NCBI GenBank assembly: GCA_027624715.1
Contig: JAQBTV010000001.1
Location: 1-64,000 of the forward strand
DNA length: 64,000 nt
From: Pseudomonadota bacterium
GTDB lineage: Bacteria; Pseudomonadota; Gammaproteobacteria; Burkholderiales; Eutrophovitaceae
Reading direction: 5' to 3'
Positions 1 through 8,949 of the stretch are shown one piece after another (the first letter of the stretch is position 1; each line of letters begins with the position of its first letter). The notes beneath the pieces were generated by a model that was not told where the DNA came from, searched no databases, and saw only the letters and a program-made list of their open reading frames with translations. The translations under genes were made by a program, and so were the position numbers.

Positions 1-2
1 AT

Positions 3-455
3 CAACTCGCAATGGTAGGTATCAACGTCCCCATGCCTGTTTCAGACCAGTTATTGGAAGCATCCAAAAGTAATCCCAAAGTCGCCTACCGACTTGTGAA
101 CCAATATTCATTTAGCAGACGGGCAAAGCTAGGAAAAAATGATATTCCCGGCCTATCAATGCAAGGGGTAAGCCTCAAGCTAATGAATCGCGCTCAGCCA
201 GGAGTTTTACATGCGGATTTCATCGCATGTAACACATACGACGAGGGCATTTCTTCAGCTAAAAAAATCAACTGCCCTAATATGTTACTTTTGGGATCTC
301 AGGACCGAATGACTCCCGCGTCCCGTACCAAGAGCTTGAGCAATGCGCTACCTAACAGTCTAGTCAAAGTCCTACCAGGCACTGGACATGCCATCATGGC
401 TGAGCAGCCCAATCGGGTAACGGAATGCCTTAGGAAATTTTTAGTCAAAACTTAA
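3..455 (+). CDS. Alpha/beta hydrolase, C-terminal part (truncated by window edge)
   Basis: The reading frame is open to the first base of the window, so only the C-terminal ~150 residues are present and the apparent ATG at base 12 is internal. The end of the fragment has the usual alpha/beta-hydrolase layout: a strand with LLLGSQDRMTP that carries the acidic residue of the triad, then PGTGHAIMAEQP with the catalytic histidine, then a terminal helix. The nucleophile elbow lies upstream of the window. The substrate cannot be told from this part; relatives include lactonases and esterases. Its stop faces the peroxiredoxin gene on the other strand. Confidence 0.75.
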   Translation, partial: QLAMVGINVPMPVSDQLLEASKSNPKVAYRLVNQYSFSRRAKLGKNDIPGLSMQGVSLKLMNRAQPGVLHADFIACNTYDEGISSAKKINCPNMLLLGSQDRMTPASRTKSLSNALPNSLVKVLPGTGHAIMAEQPNRVTECLRKFLVKT

Positions 456-501
456 TCAGAAAAAAACAGCGTACAAAAAAACAGACGTTTAAATCTGCAA
501 C

Positions 502-1005
502 TTAAACTTGCTTCAACATATTGTCGGCGCCACTAACTTCCATAAGGCCAGGAGCCTTTTCAACATTAATTGCTTTAACAACTCCGTCTTCAATCAGCAT
601 GGAGTAGCGCTTAGAACGCACACCCAATCCTTTATCAGTAAGATCAAGGTCCATTCCTACTGCCTTAGTAAATTCAGCACCGCCATCTGCCATCATGCGA
701 ACAGCACCCGTCGCATTATTTTCTCGTCCCCAAGCGCCCATAACGAAGGCATCATTGACGGATACGCACCAGATTTCATCAATCTTCTTTTTAAGTTCAT
801 CTGCCTTTCCGACGTAACCTGGCAGGTGCTTCGCCGAACAGGTCGGTGTATAAGCACCCGGCAGTGCGAATAAAGCAATACGCTTACCCTTCACAAGCTC
901 AGATAACTTGAATGATTTCGGTCCGATGCTGCAATCTTCTGTTTCCTCATTAATATACTCATATAGCGTACATTGCGGAACGTGATCACCTACTTTAATA
1001 GTCAT
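502..1005 (-). CDS. Prx5-type peroxiredoxin (redoxin)
   Basis: A 167-residue thiol peroxidase of the AhpC/TSA superfamily, Prx5 subgroup, expected to reduce hydrogen peroxide and alkyl hydroperoxides in the cytoplasm. The peroxidatic site is PGAYTPTC with Cys56, and the length fits stand-alone Prx5 proteins that lack a fused glutaredoxin domain. Cys12 and Cys25 are additional cysteines; whether either resolves the sulfenic acid is unknown. Prx5 enzymes of this type usually take electrons from glutathione/glutaredoxin or thioredoxin, which fits the glutathione-related genes 1-5 kb downstream. A Shine-Dalgarno-like AAGGAG precedes the ATG. Confidence 0.9.
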   Translation of the reverse strand: MTIKVGDHVPQCTLYEYINEETEDCSIGPKSFKLSELVKGKRIALFALPGAYTPTCSAKHLPGYVGKADELKKKIDEIWCVSVNDAFVMGAWGRENNATGAVRMMADGGAEFTKAVGMDLDLTDKGLGVRSKRYSMLIEDGVVKAINVEKAPGLMEVSGADNMLKQV

Positions 1006-1102
1006 GGTTACTCCTTATTAATATTCCTGCTGAGAATAAGTTTACTTTTTAACCCTAGACGCGAATTATAATATTACAATAATTTGACCCAGATAGGTCG
1101 AA

Positions 1103-1118
1103 ACAGGTACCGACCTGT
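1103..1118. repeat. Short inverted repeat between prx and greB
   Basis: A perfect 6-bp inverted repeat, ACAGGT and ACCTGT, separated by ACCG, lies in the divergent intergenic region between the peroxiredoxin gene and greB. A second possible pairing, GGTCG at 1096-1100 with CGACC at 1111-1115, overlaps it. No T run follows, so it is more likely an operator or a leader hairpin than a terminator. It may also be chance. Confidence 0.3.
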
Positions 1119-1186
1119 AAGTCCAAGTGGTTTTTCTGAAAATACCAACTGATACCTTTTACTTTTGATCAAGCAATTTACATTCA

Positions 1187-1678
1187 ATGACATCAAAGAA
1201 CTACATCACGCCCGATGGAATGAAGCGACTCAAAGACGAGGCGTTACGTTTAATTGACATCGAGCGCCCCGAACTCGTTAAAGTCGTTTCATGGGCAGCC
1301 TCAAACGGAGATCGATCAGAAAATGGGGACTATATCTATGGCAAAAGAAAGTTGCGTGAAATCGATAAGCGAATAAGACTTCTCACAAAAAAATTAGAGT
1401 CAGCAGTGGCAATAGACCCAGTACAACGAGAGGAAACTGACCAAGTATTTTTTGGTGCAACAGTCTCATTTCAAAGGTCAAATACCCAAAAAGAAACTGT
1501 AGCTATCGTCGGCATTGACGAAGCAGACGGAAAAAAAGGGTTGATCAGTTGGATGTCCCCGCTAGCAACATCTTTATTAAAGTCCCGCATAGGAGATCGC
1601 GTTTATCTAGACACCCCGAATGGAAGGGACGAACTAGAAATAACTAACATTCAATATAGACGAATCGTCCTAGATTGA
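1187..1678 (+). CDS. greB: Transcription elongation factor GreB
   Basis: A 163-residue Gre factor. It binds RNA polymerase in the secondary channel and stimulates cleavage of backtracked RNA. The N-terminal half is the antiparallel coiled coil, with the acidic tip motif DRSENGDY (around residues 42-49) that coordinates the catalytic Mg2+. The C-terminal half is the FKBP-like domain, ending in a region like the family's D-G-x-x-x-x-x-I pattern. The length and basic coiled coil favour GreB over GreA. It stands alone, divergent from the peroxiredoxin gene. Confidence 0.92.
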   Translation: MTSKNYITPDGMKRLKDEALRLIDIERPELVKVVSWAASNGDRSENGDYIYGKRKLREIDKRIRLLTKKLESAVAIDPVQREETDQVFFGATVSFQRSNTQKETVAIVGIDEADGKKGLISWMSPLATSLLKSRIGDRVYLDTPNGRDELEITNIQYRRIVLD

Positions 1679-1687
1679 ACGGCCAAT

Positions 1688-2389
1688 TTATGATCGGATT
1701 GCTGTGGGGTACGCAGGAGCAGATCGGCCTAAGCCATTAAACAAATCCAGTAATCTTTCTTGATACGCATAAACATCATCAGTTCTGTCAAAAATGATTA
1801 CCCCAGAACCACAGCGAAGCCACTGAAAAATACCAACCATAATGTAATCTGAAAAATTAGAGCTTTTCCCACCCAGAAAAGCTTGGCAGCTTAAAATCTG
1901 GCGCAGAGGCTCTAAGGCCTTTAAGAAATCTATACGTGCGACTTTGGGATTACCCCCCCATTCTTCCAGAGTGACACCGCGAAGCTTTTCTCGACTTTCT
2001 CGGAAATATATTTGATCAACATCCTTTTGTAAACCAAAGAAGTCCAAGATGGCCATACGAGAAACTAATGAATGCAACACCGTCTCTGACCAGCACTTCA
2101 CAAATAAGGATTGCGCTCGAGACTCATCACTATCAAATAATAGATGTTGTGGATATTTTTTATCAAGAAAAAGTGCGATATCCCAAGAGTCAAAAACAAC
2201 TTCATCCCCATCAACCAAAACTGGAACCTTACCGTCGTTTGGCACGGGTAATTGTTCTTTTTCAGAAAAACAAACCGGAACCTCCTCCCAGTTCAGACCT
2301 TTATGCGCTAAAGCATATTTTATACGCCAGCAATATGGAGAAAATCTAACCTCAGAATACTTCGTCGCTAAGTCAAATAGTTTAATCAT
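1688..2389 (-). CDS. Glutathione S-transferase family protein
   Basis: A 233-residue protein. The N-terminal thioredoxin-like GST domain opens with MIKLFDL and has SPYCWRIKYALAHKG, with a cysteine near residue 20 where bacterial GSTs carry Ser or Cys. The cis-proline motif is KVPVLVDGDEVVFDSWDIALFL (VPVLV and DSW, glutathione-binding positions). An all-helical C-terminal domain follows. It is the last gene of a three-gene minus-strand operon: it starts 3 bp after the stop of the neighbouring GST. The two GSTs differ too much at sequence level to be a recent duplication. Substrate unknown. Confidence 0.87.
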   Translation of the reverse strand: MIKLFDLATKYSEVRFSPYCWRIKYALAHKGLNWEEVPVCFSEKEQLPVPNDGKVPVLVDGDEVVFDSWDIALFLDKKYPQHLLFDSDESRAQSLFVKCWSETVLHSLVSRMAILDFFGLQKDVDQIYFRESREKLRGVTLEEWGGNPKVARIDFLKALEPLRQILSCQAFLGGKSSNFSDYIMVGIFQWLRCGSGVIIFDRTDDVYAYQERLLDLFNGLGRSAPAYPTAIRS

Positions 2390-2392
2390 GGA

Positions 2393-3097
2393 CTAATCCT
2401 TTCCTTGAATTGTATGTACCCCTTGACCAAATAAGAATTTTTTTGCCTCATCATCTACCACTGGTACTCGGCTGATTTCTTTTCCTCGTGCATATGCTCT
2501 CACCACAGACTCTTTAGCTCTTAAACGTTCATACCACTTCTTTATCGCAGGAAAGTCATCAAGATTCTGTCGCTGCCGCTCATGCAAAACCACCCACGGG
2601 TAACAAGCCATATCTGCTATGGAATAGTCATCCACGATATAGTCTCGCCCATTGAGTTGTTTATCTAAAACCGCGTATAGCCGCCCCGTCTCATTAACAT
2701 AACGCTCAATAGCATAGGGAATTGGCTCTGGCGCGTAAGATACAAAATGGTGATTCTGACCTGCCATCGGACCCAAACCACCCATTTGCCAGAATAACCA
2801 CTCCATTACTCGGACTTTCTTACGCAAATTATTTGGAATAAACTGATCCGTCTTTTCCGCCAAATACTGCAAAATAGCTCCGGACTCAAAAACAGTAATG
2901 GGATCCCCTCCGTCAACCGGCTCTTCATCAACAATCGCTGGCATACGATTATTGGGGGCGATTTTTAAGAACGACTCCTCAAACTGCTCCCCACGACTGA
3001 TGTTAATAGGAACAATTTCATACGCCAAACCAGCCGCCTCTAAAAACATCGTAATTTTATGTCCGTTCGGAGTTGGCCAATAAAATAACTTAATCAC
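2393..3097 (-). CDS. Glutathione S-transferase, YfcG/Ure2p-like
   Basis: A 234-residue GST. The N-terminal domain starts MIKLFYWPTPNGHKITMFLEAAG; the TPNG/TPNGHK motif is typical of the Nu-class YfcG/YghU/Ure2p-like group, whose characterised members have disulfide-bond reductase activity. NNRMPAIVD supplies the cis-proline and FESGAILQYLAE the glutathione gamma-glutamyl contact. The C-terminal helical domain has the group's GGLGPMAGQNHHF segment. It sits between the haloacid dehalogenase (11 bp upstream) and the second GST (3 bp downstream), so all three are probably co-transcribed. Confidence 0.9.
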   Translation of the reverse strand: MIKLFYWPTPNGHKITMFLEAAGLAYEIVPINISRGEQFEESFLKIAPNNRMPAIVDEEPVDGGDPITVFESGAILQYLAEKTDQFIPNNLRKKVRVMEWLFWQMGGLGPMAGQNHHFVSYAPEPIPYAIERYVNETGRLYAVLDKQLNGRDYIVDDYSIADMACYPWVVLHERQRQNLDDFPAIKKWYERLRAKESVVRAYARGKEISRVPVVDDEAKKFLFGQGVHTIQGKD

Positions 3098-3108
3098 ATC
3101 TACCCTCT

Positions 3109-3792
3109 CTAGTCCGCGTTATACCAACAAGTGTCACAAATAAGATCGGCAACCGAAGTTAGGCTATCGGCTGTAATCGTCGGTACCGGTGCAATTGGGT
3201 TGGAGGCAATACCAAACCGCTTGATTAATGCCCCCTTACAACCAATCGCCATTGCGCCTGCAACATCCCATGCATGCGCAGCAATTAGATAGGCATTTTC
3301 TGGATCAACCTTCATTTTCTCAGTCGCATAACGATAGACTTTTGGGTCAGGCTTAAGCGTCTTAACTTCCTCTACCGAAATAACCGTTTCGAAAAAGTCA
3401 ATTAATCCTGCGTGCGCCAATTGCTCCTGAGCGACAGCTACCGGCGAGTTGGTCAACGCAGCCATACGAAAATTTAATGATTTAAGTTTCTTGAGTGCAG
3501 GAATGACATCGTCATGTGGTGGCAACTTTCTCATTCCATCAACAATATCACTCAACATACTTTCTGATAGTGAGAGATCGTGGCGCTCCACAACCATTTC
3601 CAAAGCAGAGCGACCGACTTCCGAAAAATTGCGAGACCATCCAAGAATCACGGATAACATAGCAGTTTGTATTACCTGATCAAACCATTCGCTCACCATG
3701 ATTTCATCTCCGAAATGCGTTTTAAAATGTGGCTCAAGCGTTTTGAGATCCAGTAATGATTCATTAACATCAAACAGTAAAACTGGCTGCAT
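3109..3792 (-). CDS. Haloacid dehalogenase type II (HAD family)
   Basis: A 227-residue HAD hydrolase matching L-2-haloacid dehalogenases, which hydrolyse the C-halogen bond of short 2-haloacids. Motif I is FDVNESLLDL with the nucleophilic aspartate near residue 8. Motif II is ALTNSP. Motif III includes the lysine in TLKPDPKVYRYA. The acidic motif IV region is AAHAWDVAGAMAIGC, where HAxDVxGA is a good signature of the type II dehalogenase subfamily. It is the first gene of a minus-strand operon with two GSTs, which suggests detoxification of electrophilic or halogenated compounds. Function as a phosphatase-like HAD is less likely. Confidence 0.85.
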   Translation of the reverse strand: MQPVLLFDVNESLLDLKTLEPHFKTHFGDEIMVSEWFDQVIQTAMLSVILGWSRNFSEVGRSALEMVVERHDLSLSESMLSDIVDGMRKLPPHDDVIPALKKLKSLNFRMAALTNSPVAVAQEQLAHAGLIDFFETVISVEEVKTLKPDPKVYRYATEKMKVDPENAYLIAAHAWDVAGAMAIGCKGALIKRFGIASNPIAPVPTITADSLTSVADLICDTCWYNAD

Positions 3793-3932
3793 ATTATCCC
3801 TTTTAATCCACTATTAAGGCCCGCAAGAATGAGTACACGACTGACTTAACTTGTTAACTACAATTCACAATAAAATACATTTAATCATATAGACTAGCGG
3901 GCAGTAATCAACATTATGGAGTAAAGAGTAGC

Positions 3933-5309
3933 ATGTCTCAGTATGATCTGATTGTAATTGGGGGCGGTAGCGGCGGAGTCGCGACAGCCAATCGCGCGGG
4001 ATCTTATGGTGCTCGAGTAGCACTGATCGAGAAAGGTCGAATAGGTGGCACTTGTGTTAACGTCGGCTGCGTTCCCAAGAAGATAATGTGGACTGCCGCG
4101 AGTCTTCATGAGGCAGTAAAAGAAGCAAAAAATTATGGTTTTGACACGCATCTTGGGGAGTTTCATTGGTCCAAACTCAAAGCACAACGAGACAGCTACA
4201 TCCAAAGCCTCCATGCCGGCTACGAGCGTGGTCTAGATGGTAATAACGTCGAAGTTATAAAAGGCGACGCTGTTTTTGAGTCGCACAATACCGTGCGCGT
4301 TGGCGACAACACCTATCAAAGCACCCGCATACTGGTCGCCACAGGAGGTTATCCTTTGGTCCCGGCGATTCCGGGCGCTCAGCTGGGCATTACCTCAGAC
4401 GGCTTTTTTGAGCTCGAACAGCAACCCAAAAAAATTGCCGTCATCGGTGCTGGCTACATCGCTGTAGAATTCTCCGGGTTATTGAATACGCTTGGTTCAC
4501 ACGTATCCTTATTTTTACGAAAAACTGAAGTTTTACGACACTTCGATCACTCCATTCGATCAGTACTGATGAGCGAAATGGAGAGAGACGGAATTCAAAT
4601 CATTAAAAACACTGAATTTAAGGAAATCATAGAAGACAATAAGACTCTTCTATTGAAGTCAAATAACGGAGATGAATACTCTGGATTCGATCAAGTCATT
4701 TGGGCAACCGGTCGAACACCCAACACCGAGACCCTAAACCTAGATAACGTTGGCGTGAAAACGACAAAATCTGGTCATGTCACTGTCAACAAATATCAAG
4801 AAACAAATGTTCCTGGAATCTTTGCCGTGGGTGACATCACAGGGCACCACGAGTTAACGCCCGTTGCTATTGCGGCAGGTAGGCGCCTCGCTGATAGATT
4901 ATTTAATGGGCAAGAAGATCGACATTTAAACTACGAAAACATTCCAACAGTTATTTTTAGCCATCCTCCGATAGGAACCGTCGGGATTACCGAACACGAG
5001 GCAGTCACAAAATTCGGGGCACACAATGTCAAAGTCTATGAAAGCAGTTTCAAACCGATGCACTTTGCCTTCAACGCTAATGGGGCGAAATGCCTCATGA
5101 AACTAGTCGTTACTGGACCAGAAGAAAAAGTGGTCGGCTGTCATGGGATTGGGCTTGGGATGGATGAAATGATGCAAGGTTTTGCCGTTGCTATTCGAAT
5201 GGGGGCGACTAAAAAAGACTTCGACGATACCGTCGCGATCCACCCAACCGTTGCCGAGGAAATGGTCACCATGAAAATATCTCGTGCAGCAATCCCTGGC
5301 TCAAACTAA
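3933..5309 (+). CDS. gorA: Glutathione-disulfide reductase
   Basis: A 458-residue flavoprotein that reduces glutathione disulfide with NADPH in the cytoplasm. The N-terminal FAD motif is [13 protein letters not shown]. The redox-active disulfide is [13 protein letters not shown] (Cys41, Cys46), the glutathione-reductase form with KK after VP. The NAD(P)-binding loop is [13 protein letters not shown], with an arginine-bearing strand after it ([12 protein letters not shown]) consistent with NADPH. The C-terminal dimer interface carries HPTVAEE, with the catalytic His-Glu pair. It is divergent from the dehalogenase/GST operon across 140 bp and is followed 34 bp later by a RidA gene, making a compact glutathione cluster. 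Confidence 0.93.
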   Translation: MSQYDLIVIGGGSGGVATANRAGSYGARVALIEKGRIGGTCVNVGCVPKKIMWTAASLHEAVKEAKNYGFDTHLGEFHWSKLKAQRDSYIQSLHAGYERGLDGNNVEVIKGDAVFESHNTVRVGDNTYQSTRILVATGGYPLVPAIPGAQLGITSDGFFELEQQPKKIAVIGAGYIAVEFSGLLNTLGSHVSLFLRKTEVLRHFDHSIRSVLMSEMERDGIQIIKNTEFKEIIEDNKTLLLKSNNGDEYSGFDQVIWATGRTPNTETLNLDNVGVKTTKSGHVTVNKYQETNVPGIFAVGDITGHHELTPVAIAAGRRLADRLFNGQEDRHLNYENIPTVIFSHPPIGTVGITEHEAVTKFGAHNVKVYESSFKPMHFAFNANGAKCLMKLVVTGPEEKVVGCHGIGLGMDEMMQGFAVAIRMGATKKDFDDTVAIHPTVAEEMVTMKISRAAIPGSN

Positions 5310-5343
5310 AATCAACAAATATTAAAACTATTAAGGATTACTT

Positions 5344-5694
5344 ATGAGCATCACGAGAATTGACTCTAATAACCGAATGTCCCAAGCCGTAATACATGGC
5401 AACATAATCTACACAGCAGGTATCGTGGCTGGAGACCCCAATACCGACATTCAAGGACAAACCGGACAAATCCTCGACACCATTGACGGTTACCTCATCT
5501 CAAATGGTTCGGATAAAACCAAGATACTATCAGTCACCATATGGTTAGCCGACATGAAAGACTTTGCAGATATGAATGTTATCTGGGATATGTGGGTCCC
5601 TAAAGGGCATACCCCAGCCAGGGCCTGCGTTGAATCCAAGCTGGCCACGCCTGATTACAAAGTAGAAATTCGTGTGACTGCAGCGATAGCGTAA
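5344..5694 (+). CDS. RidA family protein (YjgF/YER057c/UK114)
   Basis: A 116-residue chorismate-mutase-like fold protein of the RidA family, whose best-known members hydrolyse reactive enamine/imine intermediates to ketones and ammonia. The sequence has GNIIYTAGIVAGDP near the N-terminus and a C-terminal PARACVESKLATPDYKVEIRVTA segment; PARAcVE contains the substrate-binding arginine of the family. This subgroup (AGIVAGD... WVPKGHTPARA) resembles RidA paralogues linked to catabolism rather than RidA itself. It lies 34 bp after gorA and is probably co-transcribed. Confidence 0.88.
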   Translation: MSITRIDSNNRMSQAVIHGNIIYTAGIVAGDPNTDIQGQTGQILDTIDGYLISNGSDKTKILSVTIWLADMKDFADMNVIWDMWVPKGHTPARACVESKLATPDYKVEIRVTAAIA

Positions 5695-5702
5695 TTATCG
5701 CT
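5682..5702. terminator. Possible bidirectional hairpin between ridA and the DMT transporter gene
   Basis: A 7-bp inverted repeat, AGCGATA and TATCGCT, with a 7-nt loop spans the stop codon of the RidA gene at the convergent junction with the transporter gene. It is AT-rich, followed only by AATTATT on the plus strand, and lacks a strong T run, so it is at best a weak terminator. Confidence 0.3.
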
Positions 5703-5704
5703 AA

Positions 5705-6604
5705 TTATTCGTTAGCAATAGTGGTCAGTTCAGCGTGACGGGGTTTTTGCCCCAACGCGACATATAACCCAGCGCCCACGATAACTACCATTCCGACAAA
5801 CCCCATTGTGCTTGGGACGTGGTTGAATGCCACATAACCAAAAAGGGTTACCCAAACAAGTTGTACGTACCCGAGCGGGGATAAAAATGAAGCATCTTCT
5901 AATTCCATCGCTTTAATCAGCATGAAGTGTCCGACTGCTCCAGCGAATCCTAAGAAAAGAAACTTTGGGAGGTCGGCAAACTGCGGAGTAACCCAAAACA
6001 CAGGGACCACCAGACTAAGTAACAGTGATCCAACCAAGCCCGTGTAGAAGAGTGTCGCAACTGGATGTTCTCGATTGCTGAAGTGACGCGTCATGATTTG
6101 ATACATACTGTAAAAAATTGCGGATAGCAGAGGGAGCACAAAATACCAATCGAAGCTTTTTGTGGGATTAATTACTAATAACACCCCAACGAATCCAACT
6201 AACACTGCCACCCATCTAGGCCTAGAGACCTGTTCTTTCAATATCCAAAAAGCAAACATTGTCACCATTAATGGGGAAATAAAACCGATCGATTTTGCCG
6301 TAGCCAAAGGTAAAACGCTTAATGCCGTAAAGTAGAGTAGCGTTGACCCCATTAAAAGCATCGCCCTTAAAATCTGCGCCTTAGGATTATCTGTTTTAAT
6401 CAACCGAGACCCATATCTGGGCCCTAGAAGCAATAGCATCAAGACGAAGTGTGTGACATACCGAAACCAAACGATAAGAGGCACCGGATACGATTGACTC
6501 AAAGACTTTGCCGTTGTCTCAAGCATGGCGAATAAAAAAACCATACCCATCATGAATAGTATTGCTCGGTGCGTAGGTTTCAAATCAGCTGCAAGACGAA
6601 CCAA
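5705..6604 (-). CDS. DMT superfamily transporter (EamA domains)
   Basis: A 299-residue inner-membrane protein with about ten predicted hydrophobic segments arranged as two EamA repeats, the architecture of drug/metabolite exporters. Hallmarks are the early PVPLIVWFRYVTHF stretch and TAKSIGFISPLMVTMFAFWILKEQVSRPRW, which is typical of the RhaT/EamA-type S-adenosylmethionine or amino-acid-metabolite exporters. The substrate cannot be assigned. The frame opens with TTG at 6604, directly downstream of an in-frame stop; no ATG is available before the first membrane segment, so a TTG start (here or 7 codons in) is likely. Confidence 0.85.
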   Translation of the reverse strand: MVRLAADLKPTHRAILFMMGMVFLFAMLETTAKSLSQSYPVPLIVWFRYVTHFVLMLLLLGPRYGSRLIKTDNPKAQILRAMLLMGSTLLYFTALSVLPLATAKSIGFISPLMVTMFAFWILKEQVSRPRWVAVLVGFVGVLLVINPTKSFDWYFVLPLLSAIFYSMYQIMTRHFSNREHPVATLFYTGLVGSLLLSLVVPVFWVTPQFADLPKFLFLGFAGAVGHFMLIKAMELEDASFLSPLGYVQLVWVTLFGYVAFNHVPSTMGFVGMVVIVGAGLYVALGQKPRHAELTTIANE

Positions 6605-6784
6605 AGGTGACTTTCAAAAAAACATTGTATCGAGCTTTGGAGGGGGATTTTACGTCATTCCACACTTAATACAAATATCTTTTATTTTTTATAACTTAAA
6701 AGTATCAGACGCCTTTAATAAAAGTAAAATAGACTTTGAAACTACCCATTAAAAAAACCACTTAATACGGGAACAGGGCTAAAA

Positions 6785-8071
6785 ATGACAATAACAAACC
6801 TAGCAAAGTACTTTGCATTTATATTTTTAGCATTGGGTATTGCAAACACGAGTCACTCAAACCCATTACCTACGGCACAACCAGAAAGCGTGGGAATCTC
6901 TTCAGACCGACTGCAAAGAATAACTCAGGCTTTTGAAAATCGTATTGAAGCCAAAAGTTTACCCGGGGTCGTCATACGCATCGCACGCCGAGGTAAATTG
7001 GTGTACTCCAATGCCATAGGTTGGCAGGATATCGAATCGAACATTCCGATGGCTCAAGATTCAATATTTCGGATTTACTCGATGACGAAACCCATCGTAA
7101 GTGTCGCAGCAATGACGCTCGTAGAATCTGGCCTATTGTCCTTGTCAGATCCTGTTTCAAAATACCTCCCGATGTTTAAAGATGTGCAAGTTGGGATTGA
7201 AACAGTAAATGGTGATGGGATTACACTACTTAAGACCCAAAATGCCCGTACCCAGATAACAGTTCAAGACCTTATGCGCCACACGTCGGGGTTAACTTAT
7301 GGCGAATTCGGAAAAAGAACACTAGTAAAAGAAAAATATTTAGCAGCAGACCTATGGGAACCCCATAGCTCTTTAAACTGGACCCTTGAAGATTATTCTA
7401 ATACTTTAGCCGGACTACCTTTAGCATATGAACCCGGGTCCACATGGGAATATGGCCGATCGACAGACGTTTTAGGAAGAGTAATCGAGGTGGTATCAGG
7501 TACAACACTTGATCGATACTTGAGTACGACTATTTTCATCCCCTTAGGAATGAAAGACACAAGTTATGGCGTACCAGAAAACAAACATAATCGTGTTGCG
7601 GAAAACATGATTGACACCGAGACAGGAACAAAAATCAATCTCACCGATGTGAAAAAACCTGTGACCTTATTTTCTGGTGGAAGTGGGCTTTCTTCTACTG
7701 CGGATGATTACCTTCGTTTTTGCCAAATGATGCTTAATGGCGGTGAACTGAATGGGGTACGTATCTTGTCTCCAAAAACAGTTCGTTTTATGTCAGTAAA
7801 TCACATCAATGAAAATATCAGTAAAGGTACTCTCTATCTACCTGGGCCTGGCTACGGTTTTGGGTTAGGTTTCGCAATCAGACTCGAAAATGGCCAATCA
7901 GCCTGGCCGGGCTCAGTAGGCGAATATTTTTGGGCCGGCTACGGTGGCACGTATTTTTGGATTGACCCAGTAGAGGAGTTAGTCGTATCCTTCATGTCAC
8001 AAGACCCCTATAGAAGAAACGAACACCGAGTTCTCTTAAGAAACTTGGTCTATCAATCTATCATCGATTAA
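6785..8071 (+). CDS. Exported serine hydrolase, beta-lactamase/penicillin-binding fold
   Basis: A 428-residue class C beta-lactamase-like hydrolase (esterase EstB / D-alanyl-D-alanine carboxypeptidase-like family). Residues 1-26 form a signal peptide ending near SHS, so it is likely periplasmic. The SxxK nucleophile is SMTKP, and the Tyr motif is in WEYGRSTDVLG (YxS in place of YxN). A downstream GYGGTYFW stands where KTG/HTG-type motifs lie in the family. The local text RHTSGLTYG is a hallmark of this group. The substrate is likely an ester or amide. It is followed 11 bp later by an SDR gene in the same direction. Confidence 0.87.
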   Translation: MTITNLAKYFAFIFLALGIANTSHSNPLPTAQPESVGISSDRLQRITQAFENRIEAKSLPGVVIRIARRGKLVYSNAIGWQDIESNIPMAQDSIFRIYSMTKPIVSVAAMTLVESGLLSLSDPVSKYLPMFKDVQVGIETVNGDGITLLKTQNARTQITVQDLMRHTSGLTYGEFGKRTLVKEKYLAADLWEPHSSLNWTLEDYSNTLAGLPLAYEPGSTWEYGRSTDVLGRVIEVVSGTTLDRYLSTTIFIPLGMKDTSYGVPENKHNRVAENMIDTETGTKINLTDVKKPVTLFSGGSGLSSTADDYLRFCQMMLNGGELNGVRILSPKTVRFMSVNHINENISKGTLYLPGPGYGFGLGFAIRLENGQSAWPGSVGEYFWAGYGGTYFWIDPVEELVVSFMSQDPYRRNEHRVLLRNLVYQSIID

Positions 8072-8082
8072 ATGGGGTTCCC

Positions 8083-8868
8083 ATGTCAGATGCATTATTT
8101 TCCGTCAAAGATCAAGTCGTTATCATCACTGGTGGTAGCCGAGGAATTGGTAAAGAAATCGCATCAGCATTTGCGTACCGAGAAGCAACGGTCATTATTG
8201 CTGGTCGTGACAAAGCAGCACTAAAAAAAACCGTAACGGAGATTTCAGCAAAGGCTAATTCTATCCACGCAGAAGTCTGTGATGTCTCGAGTTCAAAAGA
8301 CGTTAATGCATTGGTCAATTCAGTTGCCTCTCGGCACGGAAGAATCGATACGCTCGTAAGCGTCGCAGGGGTTAATAAGCGCATGAAGGCTGAGGCATAT
8401 ACACCTGAGGATTATGATTGGATTACTGACATAAACGCAAAAGGGGCATGGATTATTGCTCAAGCTGTTGGAAAGAAAATGATTGCACAGCAAAGTGGCT
8501 CAATTATCAATGTGGACTCACTGAATACATATGCACCTCTGCGGGGAACGACTCCTTACGCAATGAGCAAAGCGAGTGTCCTGATGATGACTAGAGGTTT
8601 AGCTAACGAGTGGGGGCGGCACGGGATACGCGTAAACTCCATTGCGCCTGGATTTATCTTGACAGACTTAACCAGAAAAGTTTGGTCCGATGAAACCATG
8701 CAAGCTTGGGGAAAAGCAAATACCCCACTCGAGCGACTTGGCACCGTTTCTGATTTAGTTGGCTCTGCAATCTTTCTAGCATCTGATGCATCGAAGTTTA
8801 TGACAGGTCAGACGATTAGGGTTGATGGTGGCGTCACTGCAGGAATTAACTGGCCAATTGAGCTATAA
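8083..8868 (+). CDS. Short-chain dehydrogenase/reductase (SDR)
   Basis: A 261-residue classical SDR oxidoreductase. The cofactor-binding motif is TGGSRGIGKE near residue 17, the catalytic Tyr-Lys is in YAMSKAS (YxxxK), and the active-site serine is in NVDSLNTY. The C-terminus ends MTGQTIRVDGGVTAG, like gluconate 5-dehydrogenase and 3-oxoacyl reductase relatives. The substrate is unknown. It starts 11 bp after the serine hydrolase and is probably co-transcribed. A degraded gene follows it. Confidence 0.88.
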   Translation: MSDALFSVKDQVVIITGGSRGIGKEIASAFAYREATVIIAGRDKAALKKTVTEISAKANSIHAEVCDVSSSKDVNALVNSVASRHGRIDTLVSVAGVNKRMKAEAYTPEDYDWITDINAKGAWIIAQAVGKKMIAQQSGSIINVDSLNTYAPLRGTTPYAMSKASVLMMTRGLANEWGRHGIRVNSIAPGFILTDLTRKVWSDETMQAWGKANTPLERLGTVSDLVGSAIFLASDASKFMTGQTIRVDGGVTAGINWPIEL

Positions 8869-8949
8869 GAGAGGCTCATGGAAAGAACCGTATTAGAGTA
8901 AACGATCTACAGACAAAACTTCTGCTTTACCAGTCTATGACAACACGGT

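Noticed and set aside
508-873. A 121-codon plus-strand frame opposite the peroxiredoxin gene
   Set aside because: The minus strand encodes a complete Prx5 with its active site; the plus-strand frame has no recognisable motif and no ribosome site.
6525-6752. A 75-codon plus-strand frame crossing the start of the DMT transporter gene
   Set aside because: It overlaps the real transporter start and its translation has no protein-like character; the downstream part is AT-rich noncoding DNA.
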